The translations under genes were made by a program, and so were the position numbers. The notes beneath the pieces are model-generated. The model was given only the letters and a program-made list of their open reading frames with translations, had not been told where the DNA came from and ran no database searches. A stretch of 64,000 bases of DNA from contig NC_084663.1 of NCBI RefSeq assembly GCF_028389875.1, forward strand, positions 20,288,666 to 20,352,665, in the 5' to 3' direction. This document shows positions 1-12,734 of this stretch, one piece after another (the stretch's first letter is position 1; the number at the start of each line of letters is the position of its first letter). The stretch comes from Rhea pennata. Its lineage: Eukaryota; Chordata; Aves; Rheiformes; Rheidae.

Positions 1-3000
1 ACTCCAAAGATTCTAAAGAATCTTTGTAGGCATTTTGATATCTCATCTCATATTTATCCAGTTTGCAGAATTCAGTGGACTGCTTCTATGCTTAATACCT
101 GCAAGAATCTTTCTATTTCAGGGCTAGTTTTGGACCTCCATAATGTGTAATATGTAGGTCTTGAGCCTACTACCAGTATGGCAAAAGTGCCTAATCTTTG
201 CAAGTCACATGACATCTCTCTGTACGATGCCTCAAGCCAAACTATCCCTGTAAAGTTTTCAAGCCTGGCTTCCCCACTATATGGTTTACTCCCCAAGTCT
301 CAATGCCCCCTAGAATACCATGCCTTGTAAGATACAATCCTACTATGGTGAAGAAGTCCTTGAATCCTGCAAGGAGATGTTTTTGCATCTCACTCACCTT
401 ATCAGTCATGGTGAACAGCACTGGCAAGGCACTAAGGACTGTGCAAGGGCAGTTGTTCTCAAAAGAGAAATTGCTTCCAAACTCTCAGAATCTAGAGCAG
501 AATGCACTCTGCAAAATGATTCAAACCCTATCATGAGACTCTACCATCAGCAATATGATGGCAAAACACAATTGGTAATGCTCAATCTGTGAGATGGTGT
601 AATATTTCTGCACCTCTTTGATTAGTCTTTGGAAACTACTGTATTTAAAGACAAATACAGTGACCTACATCAGTGACCTATCTTCCAGTTATCATCAATA
701 CTTAGGCAGAAAGACAGACTTTTCTTTCATACCAGACTGAGGGGAATATAAGGTCCAAAATTTTAGATGACAATTCTAGAACACAGCTCAACCTTTTGGC
801 CTCAAATATCAAATAAAACCTTTGGCCTTTCTCACTCTTAAATTTGATTCTTCTGATCCTGAAGTTTTTGACCATAATGTGACAAAAAGGTCATCAGAAA
901 TGAAATACTATTGTTATTCATCCATGTTCACCAATTGCTGAAGAAACCAAGTTTTTTTTTTTTTTTTTTCCTTTCTTCTTTTGGCCTAACTCTCAATTCT
1001 TGTATGTACCATCTTTCTCATCCTCAGAATAAAAGTGGTTCTCATATACAAAATTAAGGAGATCCTTTAGATCTCCAGAACTTTATTATTAACCTTTATT
1101 AATTAAATCCCTTAGAGTGACTTTCTCCATTCTCAGTTCCTTATTGTCATTATCTGAACTGGTAACTCTAGCGTTTAATGAAGTGTGAACTGTGACTGAA
1201 GGTTTTTTTTTTTCTTTCTTAGGTCACTCCAACATGCACCACCATGGAAGAAACTATGATGTTTACTATGAGTTAATACTTCAGCCTTAGTATAATTAAG
1301 TTAAAATTCAGTCATCACCGAGACACAAATCCAGTCTTAATTACCTTACTACCTCTTCCTCATTCATTCTAGAAGACAGACCTGGTGTGCATATTATTAA
1401 GATGGTATGCAGTACAGGAAGCTTTGCTGTTAGAATCCCTAGTCATTTACTGCAGAAGAAATCCCAAAATAGATGGACTCATTCAGAATTAAAGTCCTGT
1501 CTCCTCATTTACGTAGGGAAGGACTACAAAGTAAGGTCACATCAAAATCCGAGGAGGAAAAATAAAATGGGGGAAAAAAAACCACAGAATCAAGATTCCA
1601 AGCAAAACATCCATAAAACAAACAAAAAACAATAATAAAAAAAGAAAACAGACATAACTCATTGCTTCAAGAGTCCAAAGAAAGGCATCCTCTGTTCAGA
1701 GAAACCCTACTCTTATGTATCAGTTAAGAAGTATGCAGTAATGAGCCATACACAGGTTTCTTTACCTTGTCTCAGACATGGCTACTTTGGCCAGTGCCTG
1801 ATGCTGGCTAATAAAGAGATCTTCTGAATTCATGCATACATAAATAATGTATAAGGCATATGACCCCATAATGCCAGCAAAATCTCAATAAGCTCCAAAA
1901 GATGCTAGAATAGGATCTTCAACTTGAGCATTCCTAACAGACATGTCTGTTCTATTTATAGTACAAATGAATCCTATGAGCATTCTGTCATATGTACAGC
2001 TGCACATCAAAACCACTGACGAACAACACTGGCATGCTATAAATCCCGGACAATACAGAGATTAGGCAATTAATATAAAATGACAACAGCATCATAGTTT
2101 TGGCAGGAAACACTTCTACAAAAGACTACATTCTATCTTTGTCTCTGCCACAGACACTCTGTATTATACCAGGAAATTACTTAGAATTTCTCCTAAGTAG
2201 TGAATAACTGCTCATCTTAGAAGTTTTCTGAGCATCTAGTTTCACACCTTGGGTCCAATGAGCAGTGTCAAGTGCCAGCTGAAAACGTCTGCTAAATATG
2301 AAGTACTCCTACGTTAGGTGTTTTTAAAAATCATACCATTGTGAAATCAAACTGGACATCCAAATTTGGTACTCCTAACCTTTATTTTAAGGTTTTGAAT
2401 AAGTTTGTATGGTCTACACAGGGCCCTGGAAGAGTCTGGACTCTGTACAAAAAGAAAAAAAGTTATTTTATTAAACTTATTATCTTAATGCATACAACAG
2501 GTAGCAATTCTGTGTGTTAGACTTAGTAAGTACCATCTCTTTACAGAGTTTATGTCTTCACGGTTTCATACTGAAAATGCATTACTGATATAGAAGTTGT
2601 GAGAAAAAAAGCTGAAGCTTGAGTGATTCAGTAAGGAAAACAACATTATTGGAATAGGTTTGGAGATAAATACATTAGCTGCACAATTCTGCTAAAATTA
2701 GGTAACAGCATCAAAACAGTTCATATTACTAACACTGGTGTTATCAATAGCCCATTAAAATATTTGGTGTTTCCAGTGGTATACAAATTAATTCAGACAC
2801 ATCAATTCATCATTACAATATCAATGTTATCTTCACTACCAAGAAACAGATGGATGGAATAAAGTAAAAATTTAGATTAAAATGAACAGTTCAATGGCCA
2901 GAGACTCTAGGACCACAGAACACAAAGCTCTATCTGGAGTAATTAAAGCTCTACACTCTTCTAACAAAAACGTAACAAAGAACACTGACAGAGGAGTGGA

Positions 3001-4078
3001 CATTTTAAAGAAATATTAAGTTTTGTAATTGTAGTAATTGAGATTAAGATTTAATCTAGTTGCCAATTGATCTTAGGCTCTTAGTAGAGGCTCCCTGAGA
3101 GCATTCTAAATTCAGTGGGCTCTCCAGTATTGAGAATGACAGAAAACAAGTTACTTATGGCTACCTGAGTAACACTCCCTTCTTCTGACACCTACAGAGA
3201 ACTCAAATAGTTTCTTTGGGATCACATTTTCTTAGATTTCTGATATTCCACATACCAGAGAGCTATGTACTCTGCAGATTGTTAAAGTTACCAGTTTGTA
3301 AATTCACTACAGTCCTAAATGAGGAATGACTTACTGATGTTGTTACTTTGAAATCATTTTTAATTCATGTCAAGTTAAGTTAAAAGTACAAACAAAGGTG
3401 TTTATTCACAGTATCTAAACCAGATAACACAACCTTATAAAAGGCATAAGCAGGCTGGAGGAGGTGGGAAGATAGGGGAAAAAAAAAAGAAAACCTACTT
3501 TTACTTTTAAATAAGAAAGGTTTTGCTTTCTTCCTTTCCAGATGCTGTCTTGCATAGACTTTTCTGATATCCATCTTACTAGAGATTGTTATTTCACATA
3601 CTTACAACTCAGATTGCATGCTTTATGGAGAATCTATATCTTAACACTGTCACTACACCAGCATTACTACACTCACCACAAGCTGGCAGTCTGGAGCCTT
3701 CTTTGCATATTGCTGTGACTTTCTTTCAGTCATGTCACCAAATCACCACCACCTCTTTCGTTATTCTTCACATTAATTAGTTGTTTGTGAGATGTTTTTT
3801 TCAGCCCCGGTTTTGCTGAGATTTTTAAAGTTTACTTTCTCAATTTGCAGATGTATTTCTGTAAAATATTCCTGTAAAACATAAAAGTTCCAACTACTTC
3901 ACCCACTGCATGCTGAATGGTTCTCAGTCACTTAAAAAATAATTTAGAGAAATAATTAACCCTCATTAATGCCTAAGGAAATTTTCATAATAGAGACTAT
4001 GTAAAAACAGTAGAAAAGGTTGTGAGATGCATGTGGAAACAAAAGTGTGCACAGTGGGAGAGCAGGACAGTACAGAGT

Positions 4079-4117
<39 letters not shown>

Positions 4118-5600
4118 ACTGTTTAATTTTCCACTATAAATTTGGAAAACTTACCTGCTACATGAAGCAGTTAACTGTGTAATACATTATCATGCTTTCC
4201 AAAGTATGGTGAAAATGACTACGTAATTCTAATCAAAAATTCAACATACTTACTAAAAATTTATAGCACACTAAGAAATGCTATATGAGATAATATATTT
4301 CTATTTATTATTATTGTATGTTAAATAATCACCATAATTACCAGCATAGAGACTGGTGATAGGGCCTTGTTAGCTAAGTTCTTAGACCAATATTACTGTC
4401 TCAATTTTGCAGATCTGGCCAAGGCCAAACTTCATTGTTAAATAGCTGTATTCATATAACTGCTTTTTTGTAATAGTGGAAACAGGGCAAATCAGAGTAA
4501 CTTAGCCACAATATTCTATACCAGCTTTTCCATCAATTTAACTATATCAGTAAAAACATATTGTAATTTAGTAAGATGTAACATGCAGAAAAGAAGGACC
4601 GTCAACACATAACGTCATGTTGTAACTTTGAGTAGCATATGAATGAAAAACTTAACAAGAGATTTCCAAAAGAAGATTATAATCCATAATCAGTGGATTA
4701 TAACAAAACAGTTACTTGATGTTGACTGGCACCATCTATATAGAAGATTCTTCTAAAGTATTTGTTTAAGAGGAATGTTCAAGAGGTTCACTATTTCGCA
4801 AATGAAGCGGAATGATCAACTGACTTCTTATATATTGTCATATATCCACAAAAACAATTTTTGACTAACTTTGATCCATTTTAAAAGAGCAATCAGTCAA
4901 CTGATGAAGACAACTCAGATTAATAAGCTGGTAATTGTTTTAACACTTTGGCCAAAGGAAAAAAAGATCTTCTACCTCTAAGCACTGTATTAATGCAAAA
5001 GACAGCATTGCTTTCAAAATAGATTTTTTACCATCAGTTTTTTTCCTTTCCCAAAAATAAGGCTTCTGTTTCTAAAAGTAAGACATAACTTATCACAATC
5101 AGTTGCATCAAAATCAAGTAAGATCAAATAAGTATTCTGCCACTAGGAATAGTGCCAAGAAATGTCAAACTGTCACCAGATCATCAGGTCACTTACCACC
5201 GCTCCATGTAAGTATGTTTAAAAAATGAAAACAAAACAAATAATTAAAAGATGCCCCCAAAAGTGAATCACAGTCAAATTAACTATTTTGACTAATCCTT
5301 CTTAGTCACAGAAGACAACCGGTGAACAACTGAACGTCAAAGCAGGAAAGGCTTTATACAGAAAAACTCAAGCATACCGCGGACTACTGCAAACTTGGAA
5401 TTAACACAGCTCACATCCCCGATCCCTCAAGAATCTTCCTCACGGTGGATATACAGGAAGAGCCATGAGAAGTGTCCCTGAGGCAGGCAGCAGGCAATAC
5501 AGATTCACACTACAAGGACTGCTATACAGAGTCAATACCAAATCTAATGACCACTAATACACATAAAAGCTTTCTTTAGATTATTATCCAAAAATCCTAG
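1..5600. other. AT-rich intergenic DNA upstream of ZBED4, no gene seen
   Basis: I read both strands and found no reading frame that resembles a known protein, no chain of coding exons and no RNA gene. The open frames are short and of low-complexity composition. Simple tracts are present, notably T runs at 952-969 and 4082-4110. In human the neighbour on this side is BRD1, transcribed away from ZBED4, so this stretch is probably the BRD1-ZBED4 intergenic space. That placement is inference from synteny; no BRD1 exon is visible here. Confidence 0.6.
4082..4110. repeat. Poly(T) tract, 29 bp
   Basis: An uninterrupted run of 29 T residues. No retroposon body was recognised beside it, so it may be a plain mononucleotide repeat. 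Confidence 0.9.
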
Positions 5601-6083
5601 AAACGTGAAAGCTGTCTTCCAACTAACGATGCGACTACGCTCCGGGCCGCCGCGGCAGCTAAGGGAGCGCTGGCAGCCCCGGCCCGGCGCAGGCGGGCAG
5701 GCAGCCGCCCTAACGCAGGCCTCGCCGCGGCCGACCACGCGCAAACCGCCCGCCGGCCGCTCTGCAGCGCCCCGGCCCTGCAGCTGCCCGCACCGAGAGT
5801 GCGCCCGGCCGGTCCGGGAGGGCTCCGCCGCGGCCCCCAGGCCAGCGCTGCGGCCCCACAGCGGCAGGCCGCAGGACCCGGTGCCCCCAGCCCGGCCCCA
5901 CTGCCCTTGGAGCGGTGACAGCGGCCACCACCGCCGCCAGCGGGCCGGAAGCGAGGCGGGCGGAGGCGAGCGGCGGCTGCGCGCGCTCTTCGCCTGGCGC
6001 CGGCGCGGCCGCCGAGCAGGGCGCGGCCCCCTCCCTTCGCCTGCCCGCGCAGCGGCGGCCGCCGAGCGCCGCGGCACCGGGGG

Positions 6084-6094
6084 CGGCCATTTTG
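6084..6094 (-). promoter_or_regulatory. YY1-like motif
   Basis: The plus strand reads GGCCATTTTG around a core CCAT, the reverse of the ATGGC core bound by YY1. YY1 sites of this form are common just at or below start sites of CpG-island genes. It lies about 280 bp upstream of the probable ZBED4 exon 1 donor. The match is to core and flank only; no binding data. Confidence 0.4.
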
Positions 6095-6165
6095 CGGGCC
6101 GCGGCCCGGATGACATGTTGTGCGTCGTACGTGCGGCCGCGGCGCGGCACCGCCCCCCACGCGCG

Positions 6166-6176
6166 GCGCCTGCGCA
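6166..6176 (+). promoter_or_regulatory. NRF1-like site
   Basis: GCGCCTGCGCA matches the alternating GCGC-n-TGCGC pattern of NRF1 sites at all but the central base. It sits in the ZBED4 island about 190 bp upstream of the probable exon 1 donor, where an NRF1-dependent start site would place it. Confidence 0.45.
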
Positions 6177-6199
6177 CTGCGCCCGGTGGCAGCCGAGCC

Positions 6200-6368
6200 G
6201 GGGCAGCCTGATCAGCGCCGCGGCGGCGGCGGCGACGGGAGACAAAGCGCCCGGCTAATGAATGGGACGGTCCTGCCCGGCCCTTCCCTTTAACCCCTTC
6301 GGGCCCGGCCCGCGGCCCTGGCAGCGGCGACCTCCGGCTTCCCCTGCGGCGGCCGGCCGGCCGGGGAG
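6200..6368 (+). other. ZBED4: Probable ZBED4 non-coding exon 1 (start approximate)
   Basis: The 3' end is set by a strong donor, GAG|GTGAGT, with the exon ending at 6368. Human ZBED4 also has a non-coding first exon in a CpG island and the whole coding region in the second exon. The 5' end is a guess; no TATA box fixes the start, and the only guide is the NRF1-like motif just upstream. Confidence 0.45.
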
Positions 6369-6539
6369 GTGAGTGGCCCTGTGGCGGCAGCGGGAGGGGG
6401 CTGGGGCAGCGGCAGCGGCAGCGCGATCCGGCTCTCCGCTCCGCGGCGCCTGCCGTGCCCGCCGCCATCTGGCTCTGCCTCGGCGGCGCCGGTGCCGCGC
6501 GGCGGCGGCCAGGCCCCCGCACCCCGGGCGCCGCGGCGC

Positions 6540-6575
6540 CCCGTCCCGTCCCGCCCCGTCCCGTCCCGCCGGCGA
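6540..6575. repeat. Short CCCGT pentamer repeat in CpG island
   Basis: Repeats of CCCGT, interrupted by a CCCGCC variant, lie inside the ZBED4 island. Such pentamers are typical of GC-rich bird promoter DNA and tend to be polymorphic in copy number. Confidence 0.6.
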
Positions 6576-6763
6576 GCGCCCGCAGGACAGCGCCGCCAGG
6601 CCGGGGAGGGGGCGTGCGGCGGCGGCGGGGCGGCGCAGGAAGCCGGGGCTGGGCCCGCACCGCTGCTCCATTGTCTGCGAGGCCGCGGCCGGGGGCTCCG
6701 CCGGGCCGAGCGCGGGGGCTGCCGCGGGCGCCGCTCCGGGCGCCGCGGGGGGCTCCATGCCCG

Positions 6764-6806
6764 CGGCTCGGCGCCCGCCCGCGGCTCGGCGCCCGCCCGC
6801 GGCTCC
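6764..6806. repeat. Short tandem repeat of ~16 bp in CpG island
   Basis: The unit CCGCGGCTCGGCGCCC is repeated about two and a half times in tandem within the ZBED4 island, downstream of the probable exon 1 donor. No coding role is likely. Confidence 0.6.
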
Positions 6807-6909
6807 CCCGCCTCCCCGGCGCGGCGCGGGGGTCCGCGGCCGGCCCGCCCGGAGGCTCCAGCCCGCCGGCTGCGCCCCGGCCCGCGCCCGGCATTGTCTG
6901 CGGCGCGCC

Positions 6910-6931
6910 GGGCCGGGCCGGGCCGGGCCGG
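6910..6931 (+). repeat. GGGCC pentamer repeat, G-quadruplex-capable
   Basis: Four GGG runs at 6910, 6915, 6920 and 6925, each separated by CC and followed by another GG, fit the G3-N2 quadruplex pattern. The run lies at the start of ZBED4 intron 1, about 540 bp after the probable exon 1 donor. Confidence 0.6.
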
Positions 6932-9900
6932 ACTGGGCCGGCGGCACCCGGCGCGGGCTGCCCGCCGCTCCCGCCCGCCGGGAGCCGCTCCGCGCCGCCG
7001 GGAGCAGGGCCTGGCGCCGGGGCTGGCGGCGAGCGTGACCATGTGGCCGTGCCCTGCGCGAGCCGGGCGCCGAGGAGCCCAGGAAGCCGCGGAGCCTCCG
7101 CTGCCGGGAACCTGCGAGCTGGGGCAGCAGGACAGCTCGCCGCGAGCCTCGGCGGCAGCGTAAACACCCCTGCTCTTCCTGTGTCGCTTGGAGTTTCCAG
7201 CTCGGTGTTTCTTGGGGCAGAATCGTTACTGGCTCTGAAGAGGTACATACGGAAAATCTGCACACGTACTGTATTGCTCCTTTCTGCTTTTACTTACTTG
7301 TATGCCTGAAAACGTCTTCTGTAACTTCTCGATCTGCCCTGGGATAGCTGCTGACAGTGGACGCTATTTGTACTGTAATACATATTGCTGGATTTTGAAG
7401 GGTGTCCTATATATTCCATATACTTAAAGTTGTCTGCTGCACGTGCAGTCTACTGGAAGTGTAAAAACACTTATTAATGGGATGAAAGCTAAGTATCTGG
7501 AAGGCCTGTTTGGCATTGGCTGTGATTCTAATTATTATTGCTAAGTGTAGCAATGCTTTGCTTTATAGGGTAGAAATAAGTTGGCTCTCCTCCCTTTCTG
7601 CTTGGTGCTTCTGTGTTAGAAGCAATGGTGTCTCATTTTTCTTGGGTTTTTTTTGAAGAGTCCAAATAATTTGCCATGAGCTGTCATGCTACAACTACAA
7701 GTCTGAGTAAAGAAAGGCTTTCAAGCCCCCATAACGTAAACATACTTATCAGGCTGTCCTTATGTGTTGTTTTCCAATATGTGCTATGGTGTGTTTGCAT
7801 ATGTTTTCCTTTTTAAGAGAGTGAATACAATTCTCTTCTTCTGAAGGTTACATTCCAAAACACAACATTTTGTTTAAAACTTAGACATCTTTAGGAAGAT
7901 GTTTGTGGAGTATGTGTTTGGGGAAGTGAAGTCTGGAAAACTTCTATCATCTGTCCCCAAGAAACTGTCACTAGAAATCCTGTATTTGTTCAAGGGTTGG
8001 GGGGCTTTCTAGTAATTATTCACTATGGAGTCTATTTTGGGTGAGGAAAAAAAATCTTACATACCTTCATTGCATATGAGAAGTAGCAGAAGTTCTTTTG
8101 TGTACTCTTAGAAACTTCATTACTGTCTGGTTATTCTGCTAGGGATAAGACATGCATACAAAGTGTTGAAAGTTTCTTTATGGTTGGAAATCCATCTGCT
8201 TTGGGGCTTTTCAGTATTGCTAATATCTTCCTACTTTAATAAATGTTGAGAGTAGGAATTTATTCTATACATGGTCTGTGGAGAAGACAAATATAAAAAT
8301 GGATTGAGAATAAGTCGGATGAGCATCACAAACGAGTAAACTGAGCATTTTAGGGAAAAATATTTTCTAATCATTTCTACTTTTTAATAATATCTATCCA
8401 TTTCATTTACTAGTACAAAGCAAAACTATGACAGACAGAGAATCCTCAATTAGGATGTAAAAGTCAAACTATATAGCCGATGAGCTTAGAGTACTGCTTA
8501 CTGTGTTTCTGTTACCTTGTCTCTTACTGCCTCTGTCTCTGATGCCCACTTGTTTAGGTTCATTATAAACCAAGACAACAAACTTTGAGTAGGAATTGTG
8601 TTGACAGAACAGCCAGTATGATGGGTTCATAGAACTTTGTTAGTGTCGAGTGGGTCAACTTTAATACAAGTAATACATCAGTATGGTTCATAACAGCTCC
8701 TTTGGAAATCCAAGAAGGCAATTCAGTTTCACATGTGTTTATTTAAAATTGTGTATCTTGTTTTTGACCAGAGGATCACATTTATTGTGTGTTGTATATA
8801 AACCAAGTAGATATTATAGAAGGAAGTCTTAGCAAACCAAACCCTTGGTTTATAGGGAATGGTTGCTATTTTATGTGGCCTTTGAATGGCCTTTGCCTCT
8901 TATTACATCGCTTTTTGTCTCCTTTTCCTTGGAACTTTTTTTTTCCTGATTTTCCACAACCTAAGGACAAAGTTTCGTAGAGATTTTCTTGTGACTAAGA
9001 GGAAGTTTGCATTAAGGAATGCAGATGCTTTGGGACATACCTCCCAACATATTATTTCATTTTACCACCATTGACAGCCTGTAAGACTCTGCATAAGGGA
9101 CTCTGTAAATTCTGTCTTTTGAGGCTTGGTTTTAATCTCTAGGAGTTCTCATGTCCAAAATGAGCCTATTTAACGCAGAAAAATTGTGATTATACATGTA
9201 CACTTGGTTTTATTAAAGATAGTTTAGCTTAGAATTTTGCTCAGTGTAGACCATAATGTTTAATTCAGCCTCATGTTTGACTTTTTTCTTAAATAAGGAT
9301 CGTTTAGGTATATTTTACTAGCATTGACCGCAATAACTGTAATTTATATAATGTTGTCTGTTTTAGCTGTGTGCTTTTAAAATAAGCTTCGAAAAAGGCA
9401 TTCTCTTGCATAGCAAATGTGCATTTTCGTGTAACTTAGGCTGTTTATTTTGTGTTTGCCACTGGCATCATTACTATCCATCGACAGTTCACAGCCATGG
9501 GATTCTTTAATTTCAGCTGCATAGTAAAAAAAATGAGTAATTTCTGTGGCCTAAAGATAGCTTTTAAGTGAAATCTACATTTTAAAGTTTTAGAAATAAC
9601 ACTTAACAAGAAGTAAGAACAACTGAAATATTTAGCAGTTTTATACTGAACTAGAGAAACTTCTGTCCTGAGTAGTTTATACACACTTTTGTTTCTTTCC
9701 TCTCTGATGAAGCACAGCATAACATGATGGCCTGCTAAAAAATGACGGTGGGGAAATACCTTGATTTTTTTAAGGTCCTTATTTTTGTTCATGATTAGTA
9801 ACTTGGAACAAACTGTGACTTTTTGATATTGAACAACATATTAGAAAAATATCAGTCTTTGATATCAATAGTGTAATACTGTTTTCAGTGGATGTTGACA

Positions 9901-9934
9901 TAAGAAATGCTGTGGTATTACCATCATCTTTATT

Positions 9935-10380
9935 TCATAGAATTGGTAAGGTCGGAAGGGACCTCTGGAGATCATCTAGTCCAACCCCCCTGCTCAAGAA
10001 GGGTCACCTAGAGCATGCTAGACAGGGTTGCATCCAGGCGGGCCTTGAGGATCTCCAGAGAAGGAGACTCCACAACCTCTCTGGGCAGCCTGTTTCAGGG
10101 CTCCGTCACTCTCACAGTGAAGAAATCCCCCCTCACGTTCACTCAGAACTTCCTGTGCTTCAATTTCTGCCCATTGCCTCTTGTCCTGTCACAGTCCTGT
10201 CCTGCCTCTTGTCTGGCCCCATCCTCTCAACACCCCCCCCACCCTAAGGTATTTGTAGACATTGATAAGATCCCCTCTCAGTCTTCTCTTCTGCAGGCTA
10301 AACAGGCCCAGCTCTCACAGCCTTTCCTCATAGGGCAGATGCTCCAGCCCTCTGATCATCCTTGTAGCCCTCATAGCCCT
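9935..10380 (-). mobile_element. CR1 LINE, 3' fragment
   Basis: The plus strand starts with TCATAGAAT, the reverse complement of the CR1 3' terminal repeat. It continues through the conserved stretch around GACCTCTGGAGATCATCTAG, so the element lies on the minus strand. About 450 bp is kept: the end of ORF2, whose C-terminal residues include a [12 protein letters not shown]-like segment, and the 3' end. It is strongly 5'-truncated, as most CR1 copies are. It closely resembles the larger CR1 copy near 51.6 kb, so both are probably of one subfamily. Confidence 0.92.
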
Positions 10381-12699
10381 AATTTAAATTAGCATCGTGT
10401 GTGTACTGTTTAGCTGTTACGGCATATTTGCATCCCTTCCATGTCTCTGATTTTCCCTCCCACATTGCTTTGCAGTGACATGCAGGCTTGAACAATCATT
10501 CATGAAGGTTTAGGTAGGGTACTAGTTCGTTGTTATTCATTACTATATACAGGCTTTTTTCTTTTTAAGTCATCTTAGCTTAAAAACAAGTGCTAGTTTG
10601 CATCCTGTACTGCCATGCAGACATACTTTTCCATTAGTATGGTAAAAGTCGTTTTTGCACTGAGTGCTCTGATTTTTTGTGTATTTGATACAAAAGCTAA
10701 CACTGGCTTTCTGTAGTCAATAAATTGAAATTTTTATCTGAAAACAGGCTTATTTTAACCTCTGTGACGTTTTAGTAATTCTCTTTAGTAGGTCTTTTAA
10801 AAATGTATGGAAAAAGTACTTAGAACTAATACTGTGCTAATATTTTATCATATATGACAGCGACCTAAGAATATGTACCAAATTTGTTCATTTCATTAGC
10901 ATTTTGATAATTATGCTGTTTACCTGTTGCTACAGTTCTGTGTGCTGTTTTCTGAATCAATCTTTATCTCTAAAGAAAGTAAGCTCGGATCTGGCTAATA
11001 AAGACTTTTTCTTTGTTAGTTAGTCTTTTTACTAAAAGAAGTAATTAAGAAAACTCAAACATTAATTTGAGTTGAATTAAATATTCGGCTCCACTTTAAG
11101 CTATTTTTCTAGTCATCTTTTACAAATGAAAGAATGGAAATGGAAGAGATTTTTATTGCTGTTTATTTTTAAGATATCAGGAAGGAAAAAGACACATCAT
11201 TTGTGCCCCTTTCTTGCAGGAGACTTGCAGGAATGTGGGAGAGCCAGGTTCACTTCCCTTCTTCACCTGCGGAGTTGAATCTACATCTCAAGAGAGCTCC
11301 CTAACTGCTCCTGCTGAGTATTCTGAATTGGGTGGGTCTCTGTCCCCTTAGCTGACACCTTCCACTTTGTATACATTATTTAAATGTTCAGTAGAGTAGG
11401 GACAACTGAAATGTCCCTTCTTAATAGGCAAATTACCTTGCCACAGAGTTCTAAAGAGGTTTTCTCTTGCTTTAATAGGGAGTATTGTTTTTTTTTTAAG
11501 TGAAAATGTCGGTAGATTCAGCCCGTAATGCACAGTAAACCAGCCGTCAGGACTTTCCTCCCACTGAAGGGTGTTCTCCTTCTCAGAGAAATGTATATAT
11601 TTTCATGTGTCCCACTGGCTCAGCAAGTGCATTAAGTACTGAGCTGTTGGGGAGAAATGCTTTGCTGACTTGGCCCCTGTTGACACTTGACCTATATGAA
11701 ATTTGGAAAAGGGTCAAAGCACCATACTGACTACTAACCACAGCAGAATCCACCTTTTTCTGCATTCAGATTGAGAGTGGAAGTTGATTTACTGGGTTTT
11801 CTAAGATGGAGAAAAGGTTCCTTGGTGGCTTTTTAAGTGTATGGCGGTGCAGAGAAACAGCTGGTTACTCTGCACAATGATGCTTGTGTCTACATGAAAA
11901 TCAGTGGGACTAAAGAAGCAGAATTCTAGAAATGTGTCCTGTGATAGACTGTTTTGGTCCTTTTTTTTTGTTGTTTCTCAGTCAAAATATCTGACTTAAT
12001 ATGCTCCACTTGCAGTCTCTTCTTTCTTATATATGGAGGATGATAATTTGTGTGGATCCTATGCTATTGCATGTTGATTAGTACAGATGCTAGGTGCAGT
12101 ATGTAAGTAGTATGTTTAGCTCATTAAGAGAAGGCATAACAAGCTGCCAAATGGATCCTGTAGCTCATAAAAAGAAGTGTTGACAAGCTCCTTTGAAATG
12201 TTGTAGCATAGTGTAAACTATGTTCATGAGGTGAAGTGATTAAGTTGCCTTGGTCTCATCTTGGAGACTAGAATGTCATGTGGTTATCCCTAAGCTTAAA
12301 AAGAATCCATAACTCAACACTGAGTTATGTCTTTAAAAAAAAAAAAAAAAGTGACTTTTAAGTCTTTTTTCAGGATTTATTTTTTCCATATGGGTTATTT
12401 CGGTTTTTTGCTTTGAGGTCTAGAGTAGAAAATGTCCAATTTTGCTTGATAGGCATGAGGGCTAGAGATTTTAGAAAAAAGTGAGAACTAGTCCTGCAAC
12501 TCATGCAGTTATGACCTAAAGAGAAACTTGAAACATTCCCTAAAGTCACCATAACACTAAGAAAATTGAGATGACTAAACATTTTGTTAAAAGGAATTAC
12601 CTTCTTCTTTTTCTTAGAAAGAATCGTCATCATTAAGTTTGAGTACCAAATATTTAATCTGAAATGAAGCCTCCTGTGTGCGGTGGAATAGATGTGTAA

Positions 12700-12702
<3 letters not shown>

Positions 12703-12732
<30 letters not shown>
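12703..12732. repeat. (TC)n microsatellite
   Basis: A perfect CT dinucleotide run of about 30 bp inside ZBED4 intron 1. Confidence 0.95.

Positions 12733-12734
<2 letters not shown>

Larger units (their letters stand above)
5610..7170. promoter_or_regulatory. ZBED4: CpG island with the ZBED4 promoter
   Basis: Base composition changes abruptly near 5630 from AT-rich to very GC-rich, CpG-dense DNA and returns to AT-rich after about 7170. The island lies upstream of ZBED4 and contains NRF1-like and YY1-like motifs and a strong plus-strand splice donor after 6368, as expected for a TATA-less housekeeping promoter. Long open frames occur in all six frames here, but they are arginine/proline/alanine/glycine-rich composition artefacts. 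The island is about 1.5 kb, long enough to act divergently, but I could not identify a minus-strand transcript. Confidence 0.8.

Noticed and set aside
5190-5215. Back-to-back consensus splice donors (GTAAGT on both strands, 11 bp apart)
   Set aside because: No exon could be attached to either one: there is no matching acceptor nearby and no coding content, so chance is the simplest explanation.
5544-7309. Several open frames of 200 to 517 codons on both strands in the first CpG island
   Set aside because: They are Arg/Pro/Ala/Gly-rich in every frame, overlap one another and have no recognisable domain. Stop codons are simply rare in such GC-rich DNA.
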